From: Enoplosus armatus
Taxonomy: Eukaryota; Chordata; Actinopteri; Centrarchiformes; Enoplosidae
Assembly: GCF_043641665.1 (NCBI RefSeq)
Contig: NC_092195.1
Coordinates: forward strand, 19,194,774 to 19,258,773
Length of the DNA: 64,000 bases
Reading direction: 5' to 3'
A program made the position numbers and the translations under genes. Below, one piece after another: positions 38,340 to 50,379 of this stretch (position 1 is the stretch's first letter; each line of letters opens with the position of its first letter). The notes below the pieces were generated by a model that worked only from the letters and a program-made list of their open reading frames with translations, did no database searches and was not told where the DNA came from.

Positions 38340-41110
38340 TCAAGCTGTATCCATCTGCTGCACGGTCTCCTGCACAACGTCCAGTTTTAAGGGGACTACT
38401 TTCTCTGTCAGAACCAGTGTCGTGCCTGGACGATATTTGTATTTCATTTTCCTAGGAAACAGATAGATAGATAGATCATTACACTTTTTACAGAGTAAAT
38501 AATAGTTGGTTGTTTATTCCAAATATCACTGACTAAAGTCTCTGTCCGGAGAGCAGATCTTGAATGAAGTCATACTGGCCTACCTGTTGTCTTTGTACTC
38601 TGACTCCTGGTAGGGTCTGATGTAGTCCACTCCTTGTCTGGTGATGACGCAGATGTCGATGTTGTTGCCTGAGCCGAGGTCATTCATGATTCCTGCGTGG
38701 ATGGCAAGGCGCACCAGCTCCCTCGCCTCCTCCAGCTGAGAGAGTTAGGAGAAATCCGGCAAATGATGGAGAGGACAAACAGAGACATACAGAACATGAA
38801 GGGGAAGACAGAGGCATTCATAAGTTTTAAAATCCATCTGCAGCAATTCCCAAATACCTAAACGTGTTCAGTTTTTCTATTTGGTAACAGACAGAATTCA
38901 ATAGCGAGGAGAATTAATGTTTTTTTAACATGAACTGTTTGCATAAATCGAGAGGCTTATTTGACCTGCAGCCCCGCTACACTGCAATTATTCAATTAAA
39001 GATGCCCCAAAGTAAGCTAAATAATTGTGTGATCATGTCTAAATAATCAGCTAACAATCATTGTCACAATATGTAACAGCTGTCCAGGTGGCGTACCTCC
39101 AGGTTGGGTTTGAACCCGTCCTCTAGGATCCCAAGGGCAGCCAGATCGCCAGATCCTGCGTGAACACAAATTAAGTCAGATGAAACCGATTGGATGTAGT
39201 CTGAGAGCGAATAAAATGTATAGTGCAGTTTATATTTGCAAATTATAGAATTATAGACAAAGTCATAATCTCTGACATGTAAAATAGAGCATGTTTTGAT
39301 ATGACGTGGCATTGATAGCTTATATAAACCCTATATAACTCTTGCATTTGCCGTTTCAAACACAATGTGTCTGGTTTCTTTAAAATCTGTTTTATACACA
39401 AAATGACAAATTTGAAACGTTAAGAACAAGACCTAAGTGGTTAGCCTGAGCAGTAACAGCCAGCACGACAGAAACTCAAACTCCTCCAGCAAAGAATCCA
39501 AGAAAAACATGTCACAGGACAGTGTTGTGTCACATACCCATTGCAAGGTAAGGCACCTCATTGACGCTCCCATATGGCCCCACTGTGTACAGGTGGTTCC
39601 CAGTGCAATCTACTCCTCCCAGTATAAGACTGGCACCGATTTGGCCGTGATACCTGAGGGGCACAGAGATCAAAACACGGGAAGCCAGATTAACAGCATG
39701 TTTTTTTTTAATGAACTGTGAGTTTAACTAATGTTTAACTCATTCACACATGGGTACACGTGCATGTGTAACACAAACCTGTACAACATATCCTGTAGTA
39801 TGTTGACAGCCATGATGACACGAGGGTTCCTCCCGCTGTTCAGAGAGAAGATGGTGAGGTTGGAGGAGAGAAGCTCTGTGGTCTTCTCTGTGTCTGCTGC
39901 TGTACCTGCTCCACAGCAGCTAGGAGGAGAGAGGGAGGAATTAGAGAGATTGTGAAAGAAGAGATGAAGATGAAGAAGAAAAAGGGAAATGGGACGTCAA
40001 GAACGGGAAGATTAAAGAGAAGAGAAAGAGGGAAAAGTAGAGCTTCCTTCTCGAGCCATTATGGTAGAATGTGCAGTGCACCAAAAAGGCAAATGGTGAC
40101 ACTTCACAGCACAACATCTGGAATAGTACTGAACATCACGGAATGATGATAGTGAGCATATCTGAGGGGTCACGGGTTCAGTGTACCCTTTATGAGACTT
40201 ACTATATATTTGGAGCAATGTAATGGATCTTGGCACACATCTTGTCGGCCACCACTTCGCTGGAGGTAGCTCTTGTGTCTGCTCCCAGCACCACCCCATC
40301 CTGCACCAACACAGACCATATGGGATATTAGTAACCAGATTTTAAACTACCTTAACATGTGCACATTCATTGCATTTATGTTTTTGTCAAAGTCATGCAT
40401 TGTGGAAATGCAGGTGCGACCAGGAACTTTATAAAAAAAAACCTTTCCCTGTTGTGTTCAGTGATGCTCCAACATACTAAATGTATGAGTTTCCTATTAA
40501 ACAGCAACATAACTTATTTTTTTTAAAGGCAGTTATACGTTTCTGCCAGTTTCCATTTATATTATACAGGATTTAATAAAAAATAATAGCAAAAAATCAA
40601 AATAAAAGAAATAAATACTCCAAATTGTAGTTCATGGGCTGACACATAGAAGGTCACTGTTTTGGTCCATGAATATTTTGATCAGTGCAGTTTAAACAGC
40701 TTTGTACTCGCCTTGAACACCACTCCTGCTATCGTGGTGCCAGTTTTCAGAGGTTTAGGTGCCTGTCCTCCACCAAAAAGACCCTCTAATGCAGCATTCC
40801 TAGAGAGAGGGAGGGGGGAGGAGGTAACAGGGGAGGGTCAATCGATGAATATATATATTATAGTTTTAGTAATAACCGTGAACACATCATCAATGTATTG
40901 TTTCATTGACTAAACTGACAAACACGCAGGAAAAAGTTACTTTCACTTTTGATCCCGGTGAAAGCTCAATGTAACCGTGAGTTTCATTTTACTTTCTGTC
41001 ATTGTTGATACAGTCTGCTGCTCAGAAGACATAAAAAGAAGCTCATACCTCGCTGTGTTGTCGAAATTAAACCCCGATGCAGGAGTTTCGAGGACATTTG
41101 ATAGCGCCAT
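38340..41110 (-). CDS. psmb13: Proteasome subunit beta type-13 (MECL-1/PSMB10-like, beta2i type)
   Basis: Trypsin-like (beta2-family) immunoproteasome subunit. Eight exons on the minus strand: 41049-41110, 40712-40799, 40203-40300, 39779-39919, 39538-39653, 39097-39155, 38584-38735, 38340-38451. They give 275 residues (human PSMB10 has 273). The start is [20 protein letters not shown]; a propeptide ending PLKTG precedes catalytic [10 protein letters not shown]17, K33 and the beta2-type G45 (IYCCGAG) are present. The C-terminal extension after the core ([19 protein letters not shown]) is the beta2 arm that wraps beta3. Intron 2 begins with GC (AAG-GCGAGT), not GT. The gene is head to head with psmb12, start codons 76 bp apart. 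The name psmb13 follows teleost usage for the MHC-linked beta2i-like gene; psmb10 is an alternative label. Confidence 0.95.
40941..40950. promoter_or_regulatory. ISRE-like element in psmb13 intron 1
   Basis: TTTCACTTTT is one base off the TTTCNNTTTC core. It lies about 160 bases inside psmb13 and 240 bases from the psmb12 start. It is the only ISRE-like site near the shared promoter, so it could serve both genes. Weak evidence. Confidence 0.35.
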
Positions 41111-41186
41111 ACTGGATGTGATCGCGGCTTCTCTGCGCGTCTCGGTGCGTCACGCCTCTTTCCTGTCTTTCGATTTTGGAGTGAAA
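41111..41186. promoter_or_regulatory. Bidirectional promoter between psmb13 and psmb12
   Basis: The two start codons diverge with 76 bases between them, so the 5'UTRs and core promoters must overlap this stretch or the first exons. It is GC-rich at its left part, has GCGTCACGCC (CRE-like) and no TATA box. Shared control of the two beta subunits follows from the geometry. Confidence 0.75.
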
Positions 41187-43623
41187 ATGGAGAAACGCTG
41201 CACGGACTCGCAAGTCAAAGGAGTGAGCACAGGGGTGAGTAAATCCGGACCGGTTCGCTCGTATCTTGTTCTACTGATGCAGCACTAAAGCCTAAAAATG
41301 TTCGGTAGACGATTTCGCGGATGAGCAGGTGATGCTATACCTGAAGAGTGACCCAACACAAGGTGGAATCACATCGACTGGATATTCCACGCGTTTTATT
41401 ATCAGTGAATTGTTTACTTGTTTAAGTTTATTCTTTACATTTCCACAAAGAAACGACAGACTACACTTTCATTTTCAGGTAACGTCGCCTTGAAAACCAT
41501 TCCCTCGCAGAACTCTAAATCCCAGAATTCATAGCATGAATGAACACGAGGGCATGAGAATTTAGTATGCCTGTGATGCTGTGTAACTCAGTGTTATATT
41601 TGTCTTCTGTCATATTTGGCTGAATATAAGTACTTCTTCAATGCTGGAGAATCAAAACGTATCAACAACCACACTCTCTCTCGCCCCCCCCTCCCCTCCC
41701 CTTCCCTTAGACCACCATCCTGGCTGCCACTTATGATGGAGGGGTCGTGATTGGGTCAGATTCCCGGGCTTCCATAGGAGGGTGAGCATGTTGTGAAGAT
41801 GCATTAAAGATGCCTTTTTTTGTTGAACACTTTCTTACAGAAGAACATTAACGTTCATGATAAAGATCAAATGTTCAAGTTGACACAGAAACAAAACCGT
41901 AAGCAGGATGATGAACCTTTGAATGAATCTTTTAAAACAAAAAAGGGTTGTTACAAACTGTATCAGTTGTAAGCACCAAAACAGCTAAAACACAACCTGC
42001 AATTTTACAAACTGCATAAATAATTTACAGATAATAATGTGTTCAGCTCCAGTAAAAACTACATCTTATATGTACTTCAAAACTACTTCTGTTACTGCTA
42101 CTTTTACTTAAGTAAAGGATCTAAATACTTCCTGAATGAGAGGACTGTATATTATTTGGCTGAATGGTGAATAGTGCATAACTACTTTATTGATTTGGAA
42201 GCATGTGTGGGACCTCATTCCTATACTATGACAAGCTTATTGGCTTAATGATAGCACCTCTATCCAGAGATTCAACAACCTCTCTTCTCCCTGCTGCAAA
42301 TACGTATGTGGTCCATCTGAGAGGTCCCTCTGCATTGTGGCTTTGTTCATCCTCCGTTCGTCCCTCTCTCTTCAGGGAATACGTATCATCCAAGACAATC
42401 AACAAGGTGATTCAGGTTCATGACCGGATCTTCTGCTGCATGGCTGGCTCACTCGCAGATGCTCAGGCCGTCATCAAGGCTGCAAAGTTCCACCTGTCCT
42501 TCCACAGGTGACACACACACACACACACACACACACATATGAATACACAGACACAGATTACTTAAATATGCACACAGACAAAACATGTTCCTTAATAATC
42601 CCTCTTTTGGTTATTTTCCACCAAATTTCCAGACCCTCTTTTATTCCTTTTTCATGACTCCTAGACAAACACAGATATGTGCATGCAAACTAACACATAT
42701 CCTGCATGTGCTGCAGCTGTGTCACACACATACAGTAAACACACATATAACACTGATTCTTCACTTATACAAAATCATTTGAGAATCCAAGACAACACAT
42801 AATAGATTCAAAGTCTCTTCTCTTTCCAAAAGCACAAACTTTAAAACGTGACTCTCCCTGATCTTTCTTGATCCTTCTTAATCCATAGTGTCCAGATGGA
42901 GACCCCTCCTCTGGTGATATCAGCAGCGTCGGTGCTGAAAGAACTGTGTTACAAAAACAAAGATGAGCTACAGGCCGGCTTCATCACAGCAGGCTGGGAC
43001 GGGAAGAAAGGACCACAGGTAGGTAGTGATTGTGAAGACAGTCAAACATCAGAGAAGAAGGGATGATGATAGTATGTAGTAAGTCCACCTTGCTGCATAT
43101 AGCTGCATTACTGATATTCTCCATCCTTCTCCAGGTGTACGTCGTGTCTCTAGGCGGGATGCTAATCAGTCAGCCGGTTACCATCGGTGGCTCTGGCAGC
43201 ACTTACATCTACGGCTATGTTGACGCCAAATACAGACCCAACATGAGCAGAGAGGAATGCCTACAGTTTGCCACTAATGGTACTTTTATGAGAAGAATAT
43301 ATAGTGTGAAATGGAAATCAATTTTTAAGGTCAATTAAAGGTTTGTCGGCGACTCAGTAGTGGTAGTTAGGAGCTGTATACGTGTTACAAACTGCTTGTT
43401 CAACTTGACCTACATGTCTCCTGCTTCTTTTTCTTCCCGTCTGTCTTCCTCCTCTGCCCTCCCTGTGCTTCATCCCTCTGTCCTCGTGCTCACAGCTCTT
43501 GCTCTGGCCATGGGCAGAGACAACGTCAGCGGGGGCGTGGCTCACCTGGTGGTGATCACGGAGACAGGGGTGGAGCATGTGGTGGTGCCTGGTGACAAGC
43601 TGCCCAAGTTCCATGATGAGTGA
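41187..43623 (+). CDS. psmb12: Proteasome subunit beta type-12 (LMP2/delta-like)
   Basis: Beta1-family subunit found in the MHC class I region of teleosts and absent from mammals. Six exons: 41187-41234, 41711-41781, 42376-42507, 42889-43018, 43135-43279, 43496-43623, giving 217 residues. The propeptide is only 16 residues (ends STG) before catalytic [12 protein letters not shown]17 is present. One extra residue between G23 and the active-site Lys ([14 protein letters not shown]) puts that Lys at 34. The residue equivalent to 45 is Met (FCCMAGS), where constitutive beta1 has Arg and LMP2 has Leu. The C-terminus is LPKFHDE, as in LMP2. The [13 protein letters not shown] segment is typical of beta1/beta1i. 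Exon structure matches psmb9 exactly, so the two arose by tandem duplication or share a beta1 ancestor. Confidence 0.94.
42510..42537. repeat. (CA)n microsatellite at the psmb12 intron 3 donor
   Basis: About 14 CA units begin directly after the donor GTGACA of exon 3. Length changes here sit next to a splice site. Confidence 0.9.
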
Positions 43624-44180
43624 CTACCTCTGAGCAACCAAGGAGATTCTGATTTTTATTTAATTTTTTTTGCATTATAAACTAATTGTTTGGAATTCCT
43701 GAAATTACTTAATCCGTAATTTGCTCTTTGTAGGACCAGGATGTAACAGATTATACACACACTCACCTGGAGAACAAGTTAGACACCTGAAAAAAATATA
43801 GTTTTTTAGTCATTAGGATGAGATGTAGAATACACAATATACAAAATCTATACACAAAATATACAATTCCATATAATTCCCATTACATGTTTTGTGTTGT
43901 TTTTTTTTAATGTGAGGAAATGAAAAATAAATAAAACATTTTCCAAAGTCTCAGTTCTCTGCTTCAAAGGGTTCTTGTTGCTGTCGTCCAACATTATTTT
44001 AAAGTTCTTCATGTACTGTATGTAGAGGATTAAGTGTTTTGTGCCAATGGGGTGCCTTTGTAGCCCCAATATTTGTCATCTCATCACAAAGTCTAATGCA
44101 CAATTAAAAAGTGCTTAACTCAAATGAAATGTGCGTATGTGCACAGTCCACAGCTCATCGCAGAGGAGGGACTATTTAAC
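43624..44180. other. psmb12 3'UTR and psmb9 upstream region
   Basis: AATAAA at 43926-43931 (overlapping a second copy) lies about 300 bases past the psmb12 stop and is the likely polyA signal. The rest is AT-rich with nothing recognised until the psmb9 ISRE. Confidence 0.6.
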
Positions 44181-44190
44181 TTTCAATTTC
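44181..44190 (+). promoter_or_regulatory. ISRE upstream of psmb9
   Basis: TTTCAATTTC is the reverse complement of GAAATTGAAA, a perfect GAAANNGAAA core, extended to ACTTTCAATTTCGATT. It lies 226-235 bases before the psmb9 start codon. Fits known interferon control of LMP2. Confidence 0.72.
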
Positions 44191-44415
44191 GATTTAACTC
44201 AGGACAAGATGGAGTCCGCCTGATGTATGCTTTGTTCAACCAAACGCGTCGAAAACAGTTTTAGAGCTGTAAAGAAGGTCTCCAACGACAAGAAAACAAT
44301 ATTAAAACCGGGACCGCTCGACGGAACGGTTCGGTTCACGTCTGATTTCACCTTCGCTTCCCCGGCAGACGGGTACGGTCGTTGTCGTTACCGGGAGTCT
44401 CTGCAGTGCACCAGC

Positions 44416-46863
44416 ATGTTGGGAGAAACGGGGCCAGAGTGGTTGTCTGAGGAGGTGAAAACCGGAGTAAGTATGAGATTTGTGAAGTCTTTGGTAGCCT
44501 GTTGATGTGCGCAGCTGTAGCTCCCGAAACACACGCGGAACTGGCAGTTACAGGCCTGGAATGAATTATAAATGCTTCATGCTTTTACTTCTGTTTGTAG
44601 ACAACCATCATTGCTGTCGAATATAATGGAGGGGTCGTGCTGGGGTCTGATTCCCGAGTGTCTGCAGGGTAAGTGCATTGCCCAGATCTGTCTGCATAAT
44701 ACTGTCTTTATAAAGACACCAGTGATCCTTAAGCTTCTCAAGCATAATCACCCTTTTGCCTCTCCATGTTTCCTCACATACAGTATGTCCTCTTCTCCTC
44801 CCGTCAATCACACACGCACTCTCCCTCTCCATCCCTCCATGCAGGGCATCAGTGGTGAACAGGGTGATGAACAAGCTGTCTCCCCTCCACGACAAGATCT
44901 ACTGTGCTCTGTCAGGCTCTGCAGCAGACGCTCAGACCATCGCTGAGATGGTCAACTACCAGCTAGATGTTCACAGGTAAATACACAAGTACACAGACAG
45001 ACCTGCCCTTTTATTAAATATCACATTATGGCAAAGTATAGGAGGTGCCTTCCTGACTCCATCCACGTGAACAGCCGCAAACAGCCCATAAAATGAGCAC
45101 AGACTTATAATTTGCACATTTTATGCAGTCACATAATCACTCAGATGATTGTGTCCCTTAATGGTGTGAAGGCTGTTGCCGAAGCTTCTCATCCTGCCTG
45201 CTACAAAAGTATATGAGAAGTCTGAATACAATAGTAATCCTCTGAAATACTAACATTGAGTGTTAGCAGTATTTTGGCTTTGAAAAGTTTAAAGGTGTTA
45301 AACATTCATGCCCAAGTTTCAGCTTCTGACAGTTTAAAAGATGTCAGTATTGTATTGGCCTTTACAAGTGTCCATGAGTCTAAACCACAGTGTTTGACTC
45401 CCTCTCTTTTTATGGGAGACTCTGGCACAGTATGCTTTTAATGTTTATTGGCTTTTTGTTCATTTTGAATAAACAGAACACACATTTACAAAAACCCTCC
45501 CTCCCGTCCCCAATAACACAACATTTTTGGTTAAAAGTTAAACTTAACGAGGGTAATATTGAATATAAAATAGATGCTGCTGATATTTTAAAACAATTAC
45601 ATGTTTGGCCGATATCATCGAGCCGCAGAGCCCCCGCAGACCCACTGTTTTAGACATAAAATATTCCACTTATTTAGTCTTTTATTAAATAAAATGTGTA
45701 TATTGTATTCAGTGAAAAACATTTATTAATCTAAAACAGCTGTATGCCTACACACACACACACACCAGACGTAACAGTAAATGAATGACATCTTTACTGC
45801 TATTTCATTACTATTGATAAAATTCATGAATTCATGCTGAAGCTAGCCAGCTATCCCAACTTATAGCTGGTTCCCGTGGTGTTAGAAAGGATAGGAGGAC
45901 ATTATTCATTGAAGGTAGCTAGCTAACGTTAGCTTAATAACATTAGGTTAACCACTGCGTAGGGTTATCAAAACCTTAAAACTCTTGACCCGACAGACAG
46001 AAATGTATTAGTTTACGTTCCCTTACATTTAATGTTTTATGTCTTCTTATGTCAGTATTGAGATAGGTGAGGACCCCCAGGTTCGCTCAGCTGCCACTCT
46101 GGTGAAGAACATCTCGTACAAGTACAAGGAGGAGCTGTCAGCGCATCTCATTGTGGCAGGCTGGGACAGAAGAAATGGAGGACAGGTCAGTAAACACAAG
46201 AAAGAAAGAATAATGCTAATAATGTCAAAATTAATGTTTCTGCAACTTCTGCTGAGGTGACGTCTGCTGAGAGCAGCTGCTAACGTTGTCTTCTTGATGC
46301 TTTTAATAAAAATTCTTATCTCGTCAACACGCTCGATGTTATAGGTGTCCATACAGAACGACATTGTGATCTGTCTTGTTCCCCTCTGTTCCTGTGCCCT
46401 TTGACCTCTTCCAGGTGTTTGCGACCCTGAATGGTCTCCTGACAAGGCAACCTTTTGCAGTCGGTGGCTCTGGCAGCTCATATGTTTATGGGTTTGTTGA
46501 TGCTGAGTATCGCAGGGCCATGAGCAAGGAGGAGTGCCAGCACTTAGTTGTCAACAGTAAGTTTTTTTGTTGGATGGTGAAAGAGAAACCAGACATTTAC
46601 TGCTTCTTGTACTGACTGCTGAGAAGAGCCACCATTCTGTTATATACAATATTTTGTCTTATAAAAACTAAATCACGTAGTTAAATCTCCTAACCTGTCT
46701 CCCGCCTTCTCTTATTCTCTTTCTCTCTCCTGTAGCTCTCTCTTTGGCAATGAACCGTGACGGCTCCAGTGGCGGCGTGGCCTATATTGTTACCATTGAT
46801 GAACACAGCACAGAGGAGAAAGTCATTCTAGGAAATGACTTACCCACCTTCTTTGATCAGTGA
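44416..46863 (+). CDS. psmb9: Proteasome subunit beta type-9 (LMP2, beta1i)
   Basis: Immunoproteasome beta1i subunit; it replaces the caspase-like site by one favouring hydrophobic C-termini suited to class I binding. Six exons: 44416-44466, 44601-44668, 44845-44976, 46056-46185, 46415-46556, 46736-46863, giving 216 residues (human 219). Short propeptide [17 protein letters not shown], then catalytic [12 protein letters not shown]17, K33 and the LMP2-type Leu45 ([12 protein letters not shown]) are present; V20, A22 and V27 also match LMP2. The C-terminus is LPTFFDQ. The frame is open upstream to an ATG at 44227, but the chosen start gives the propeptide length seen in LMP2. A likely polyA signal AATAAA is at 47038-47043. 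Confidence 0.97.
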
Positions 46864-48067
46864 TCAATATATTGTTCTTTTCTCTATAGTATGCCAAGAC
46901 ACTGTTGTGCAGGATGCTAATTGGGTAGCCGTTTTGCTCACAAGAGCCATAATACGCCCACTTTTTGGCTCAGCTATCGACTAATTCAGCTTGTAAAGCA
47001 GAAAATATTGGACGAGAATACTTTCACTAATAATTTCAATAAAATTAAAGATTCCTTGCATTGCTCGATGATTCCCAAAGCCATTTCAATTGTAATATCA
47101 GGTAGCCTTTGTGTTAGTTTATCATTAAGAGACTTGAGGCTGACAGAAGGTGACCTTTACTGATTTATCTGCCAAGGAAAAACTACTGAGACAAGGTTTT
47201 TCATTTCAGTCCCTGCATGTAATTTTAACAAGGTGATCTCACCAGAGGGATGACGGTAAACATTTTGTTCACCATCAGCTTCACAGAGTTAGACATGGAA
47301 ATCAAATGCGATGTTTCTCTAACCACCAGGTAATCCGAGGCCTCTTCCTTCTCTTAAACTTGCTCATTATTCAGTTAGTGAGGCTGCCACATGGCAATAG
47401 TACTCACGTTTTATGTTATAATGGTCCTGAGTGGCAGAGTAAATATAAGTAAAATTGACAAAACCAACAGAAACCCTGAGATTCCTTTAGTCTCTATAAA
47501 TAGTCCCACTCTCTAACATTAGCAGCAGCAGCAGTTGTCAATGTGAGGTATTCAGTTCATATCACCAAAAAGTGAAAGTTAAATTTGTTGCACCACCACA
47601 GGATTTCTTCCCCCTCTTCCTCCCAGTGTTAAAACTAGATTAAGATGCCTGGTAGATTGTTGGTCACTTGCCTACACGATTCAGACCGGACATAATTCAA
47701 ATTTGAATATGCACTATTATAGTGTATACATTCACAAAGAGTGCCACACATGCTTTAAAGTCAGTTATGTGAACCTTTCAATTGAAATAAAAGCCCTGTG
47801 TTAAAAGGTTTTCTTTGTTATTTCTCTTCTTTACAATGAACCTTTAAAAGCTGTTTTCATGTTTAGGGAGAAGCTGCCTCTGACACTGACACTGGATGTT
47901 AGAACTGCGGTTTTCATCCGGGTTATTAGTTAGGAGGAAGATGAGGAGGAGGATACCAACGTGTGAAGCCACTCTGTTTTAATTTAATTACCTGAATTGT
48001 GCTTCAAAGTTTAGTTGTGTGCGCTGCAGTTCGGGCTTCAGGGAAACCCCTGGTCTTGCCAGAAAAT
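46864..48067. other. Intergenic region between psmb9 and tap2
   Basis: Holds the psmb9 3'UTR (polyA signal AATAAA at 47038-47043) and AT-rich sequence. An imperfect interferon-type motif AAAAAGTGAAAGTT lies at 47567-47580, about 570 bases before tap2. No gene recognised. Confidence 0.6.
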
Positions 48068-48077
48068 GAAACTGAAA
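48068..48077 (+). promoter_or_regulatory. ISRE upstream of tap2
   Basis: GAAACTGAAA inside AAAATGAAACTGAAAGTGG is a perfect GAAANNGAAA core, 68-77 bases upstream of the chosen tap2 start at 48145. An in-frame ATG at 48082 lies just 5 bases past it and is probably not transcribed. Confidence 0.72.
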
Positions 48078-48144
48078 GTGGATGAAAACTAAAAGACTGT
48101 TACTGCGGCAGAGCAGGTCGTATGAGGACGACCGTCTCTGGAAA

Positions 48145-50345
48145 ATGGCAGACAGTACAGCAACAATAATGCACAAAGTTGTTGGTTTGATTTCAGCGGT
48201 TTGCGTCGACCTTTCCTTGTTTTACGCATCGGGATGTGTCGCGACTCACAGCGTGTTTGGACATCTTGCGCGTCTCTGGGTTTCTGCGGGTCTCCGCTTT
48301 TTGGCACTAACTGCTGTAACTCTGTTCAGCCTTGGAGACCTCAAACCTTTGCTGATTCGCTTTATAATGACGCACAGTCTGGTGCCCGCGGTGTTTGAGA
48401 CCGGGACCAAAGCGCTCTACCATGAGGAGACCCAGTGTGGCTTGTCGGCGGATACACGCTGCTGGCTGATGTGCGCCGGAGCGTCGCTGGCCGCTGCACT
48501 GTTTTGGGAAATCACCATCCCGGACACCGACGATGCGGCCGCCGGCAAAGAGAACAAGCAGAAAGCCAGAGTGCTGTTTGTTAGAGTCCTCGGCCTGCAC
48601 AAGCCCTACTATCACATGCTGCTTGGAGCGCTTGTGTTCCTCTCGCTGGCTGTTATCTGTAAGTACGATGTAGATGATGATGATGATGATGATGATGGTA
48701 GAGATGCTAAGGAGATGGAGCAGACTGATAACAGTCAATTATCAACTATGAGCAATATGTTTATTAAAATGTGACTCTTAATGTGGGAATAGAAACACAA
48801 GAGTTGGCACTCTGCTCTTGGCATACACAGGACCACATTCATGATAAAGATGATGATGATGTTGATGTTGATCTGCCTGGCTGATGTATCTTCATCTCTG
48901 TGTCTGATTATGTGTACCTGTGTGCGTCTCTGCTCAGGTGAGATGTTCATCCCGTTCTACACTGGGAGAGTCATTGACATCCTTGGCAGTCAGTACCAGC
49001 CGAATGAATTCATATCTGCCCTCTTCTTCATGGGCCTGTTCTCTCTGGGAAGGTATGGGACAATGTTTCCCCTCCACGTTCATCCATCAGCATGTTTCTG
49101 TGGCTCATAGGTAATATCTGACTGACTTTCTCTTTGATTGATTGATTGATTAGCTCTGTGAGTGCAGGCTGCAGAGGGGGTCTCTTACTTTGTGCCATCA
49201 GTGCCTTCACATGCAGAATTAAAGTCAAGCTGTTTGGGGCTTTGACCAGACAGGAAATTGGATTCTTTGAGACCATAAAGACAGGTAAGACTCTTATATA
49301 ATGAATAATTTCTTAGTGCACATGAGGGACAGGTCAAGACTGGATATTACATTATTATTATTATTACACATTATTATTTCAGGACAAAACAAGACAGAAT
49401 AGGTCAAGCTAGACATAACAATACAGGACAAAAATAGATAAAAGAAGCAGGACAGAATAGAGCAGGACTAAAGAGGATGTAACAGAATGAGACATACCAG
49501 AGCAGAACGTAACAGAACAGGACGGGACAGAAGATAATTTCTATATATTTTCTGTGTAGGTGAAATCACATCCAGGCTGTCTAAAGACACCACCTTGATG
49601 GGAAGAACAGTGTGTCTGAATGTCAATGTGCTGCTGAGGACATTCATCAAGACACTGGGCATGATCTCCCTGATGATGAATCTTTCATGGAAGCTCACGT
49701 TCCTCGTGTTGATGGAGACGCCCATCACTGGCCTCATTCAGAACATCTACGACACACACTACCAGGTGAAAGCAGGCTAATGAGAAATGTTGAATGAAAC
49801 ATTGAGATCCACAGACTCATAGGTATATGATATCCATTTTTACTGACTGGTGCTCAGAAAGAGAAAACTAATATCAAAACATTTGTTGTAACCATGAAGT
49901 TAAAAATGAAATCTTTTGTGTCTCTTGTGATAATTTCTTTCCGTCACCAACGTACAGGGCCTTTACTTATTTAACTTCTGTTAAATTTTGCTAAATCACT
50001 TGACATGAAGAACAAAAAATAATTTGTCTTTTTTTTTTATTCCTGCCTCAGCGGTTGTTCCAGGCTGTGCAGGACTCAATGGCTCGGGCAAATGAAGCCG
50101 CCAATGAGGTAGTATCCAGTATTCATGTGGTACGGAGCTTTAACACAGGAAAACACGAGGGCCGTCGCTATGACGACCGCTTGAGAGACACACACACCCT
50201 CAAGACCCGCCGGGACACTGTCAGGGCTGTTTACCTGCTCGCACGGAGGGTGAGAAGTTTATCATTTTTTGTAAAATTGTGGTTTTTGGAGATCAGCTGG
50301 TGTTGAGCATATCATTGCATATCACCTTATTTAACAGTATTTGTT

Positions 50346-50379
<34 letters not shown>

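Noticed and set aside
44227..44415. In-frame N-terminal extension of psmb9 from an ATG at 44227
   Set aside because: It would make an 80-residue propeptide unlike LMP2. The ATG at 44416 gives a 17-residue propeptide of the expected size, and the ISRE at 44181 is too close for the extension to be a normal 5' exon.
48307..48738. Minus-strand open frame of 143 codons over tap2 exon 1
   Set aside because: Antisense shadow of the long tap2 exon 1, ending in a low-complexity Ile run from the (GAT)n tract in intron 1.
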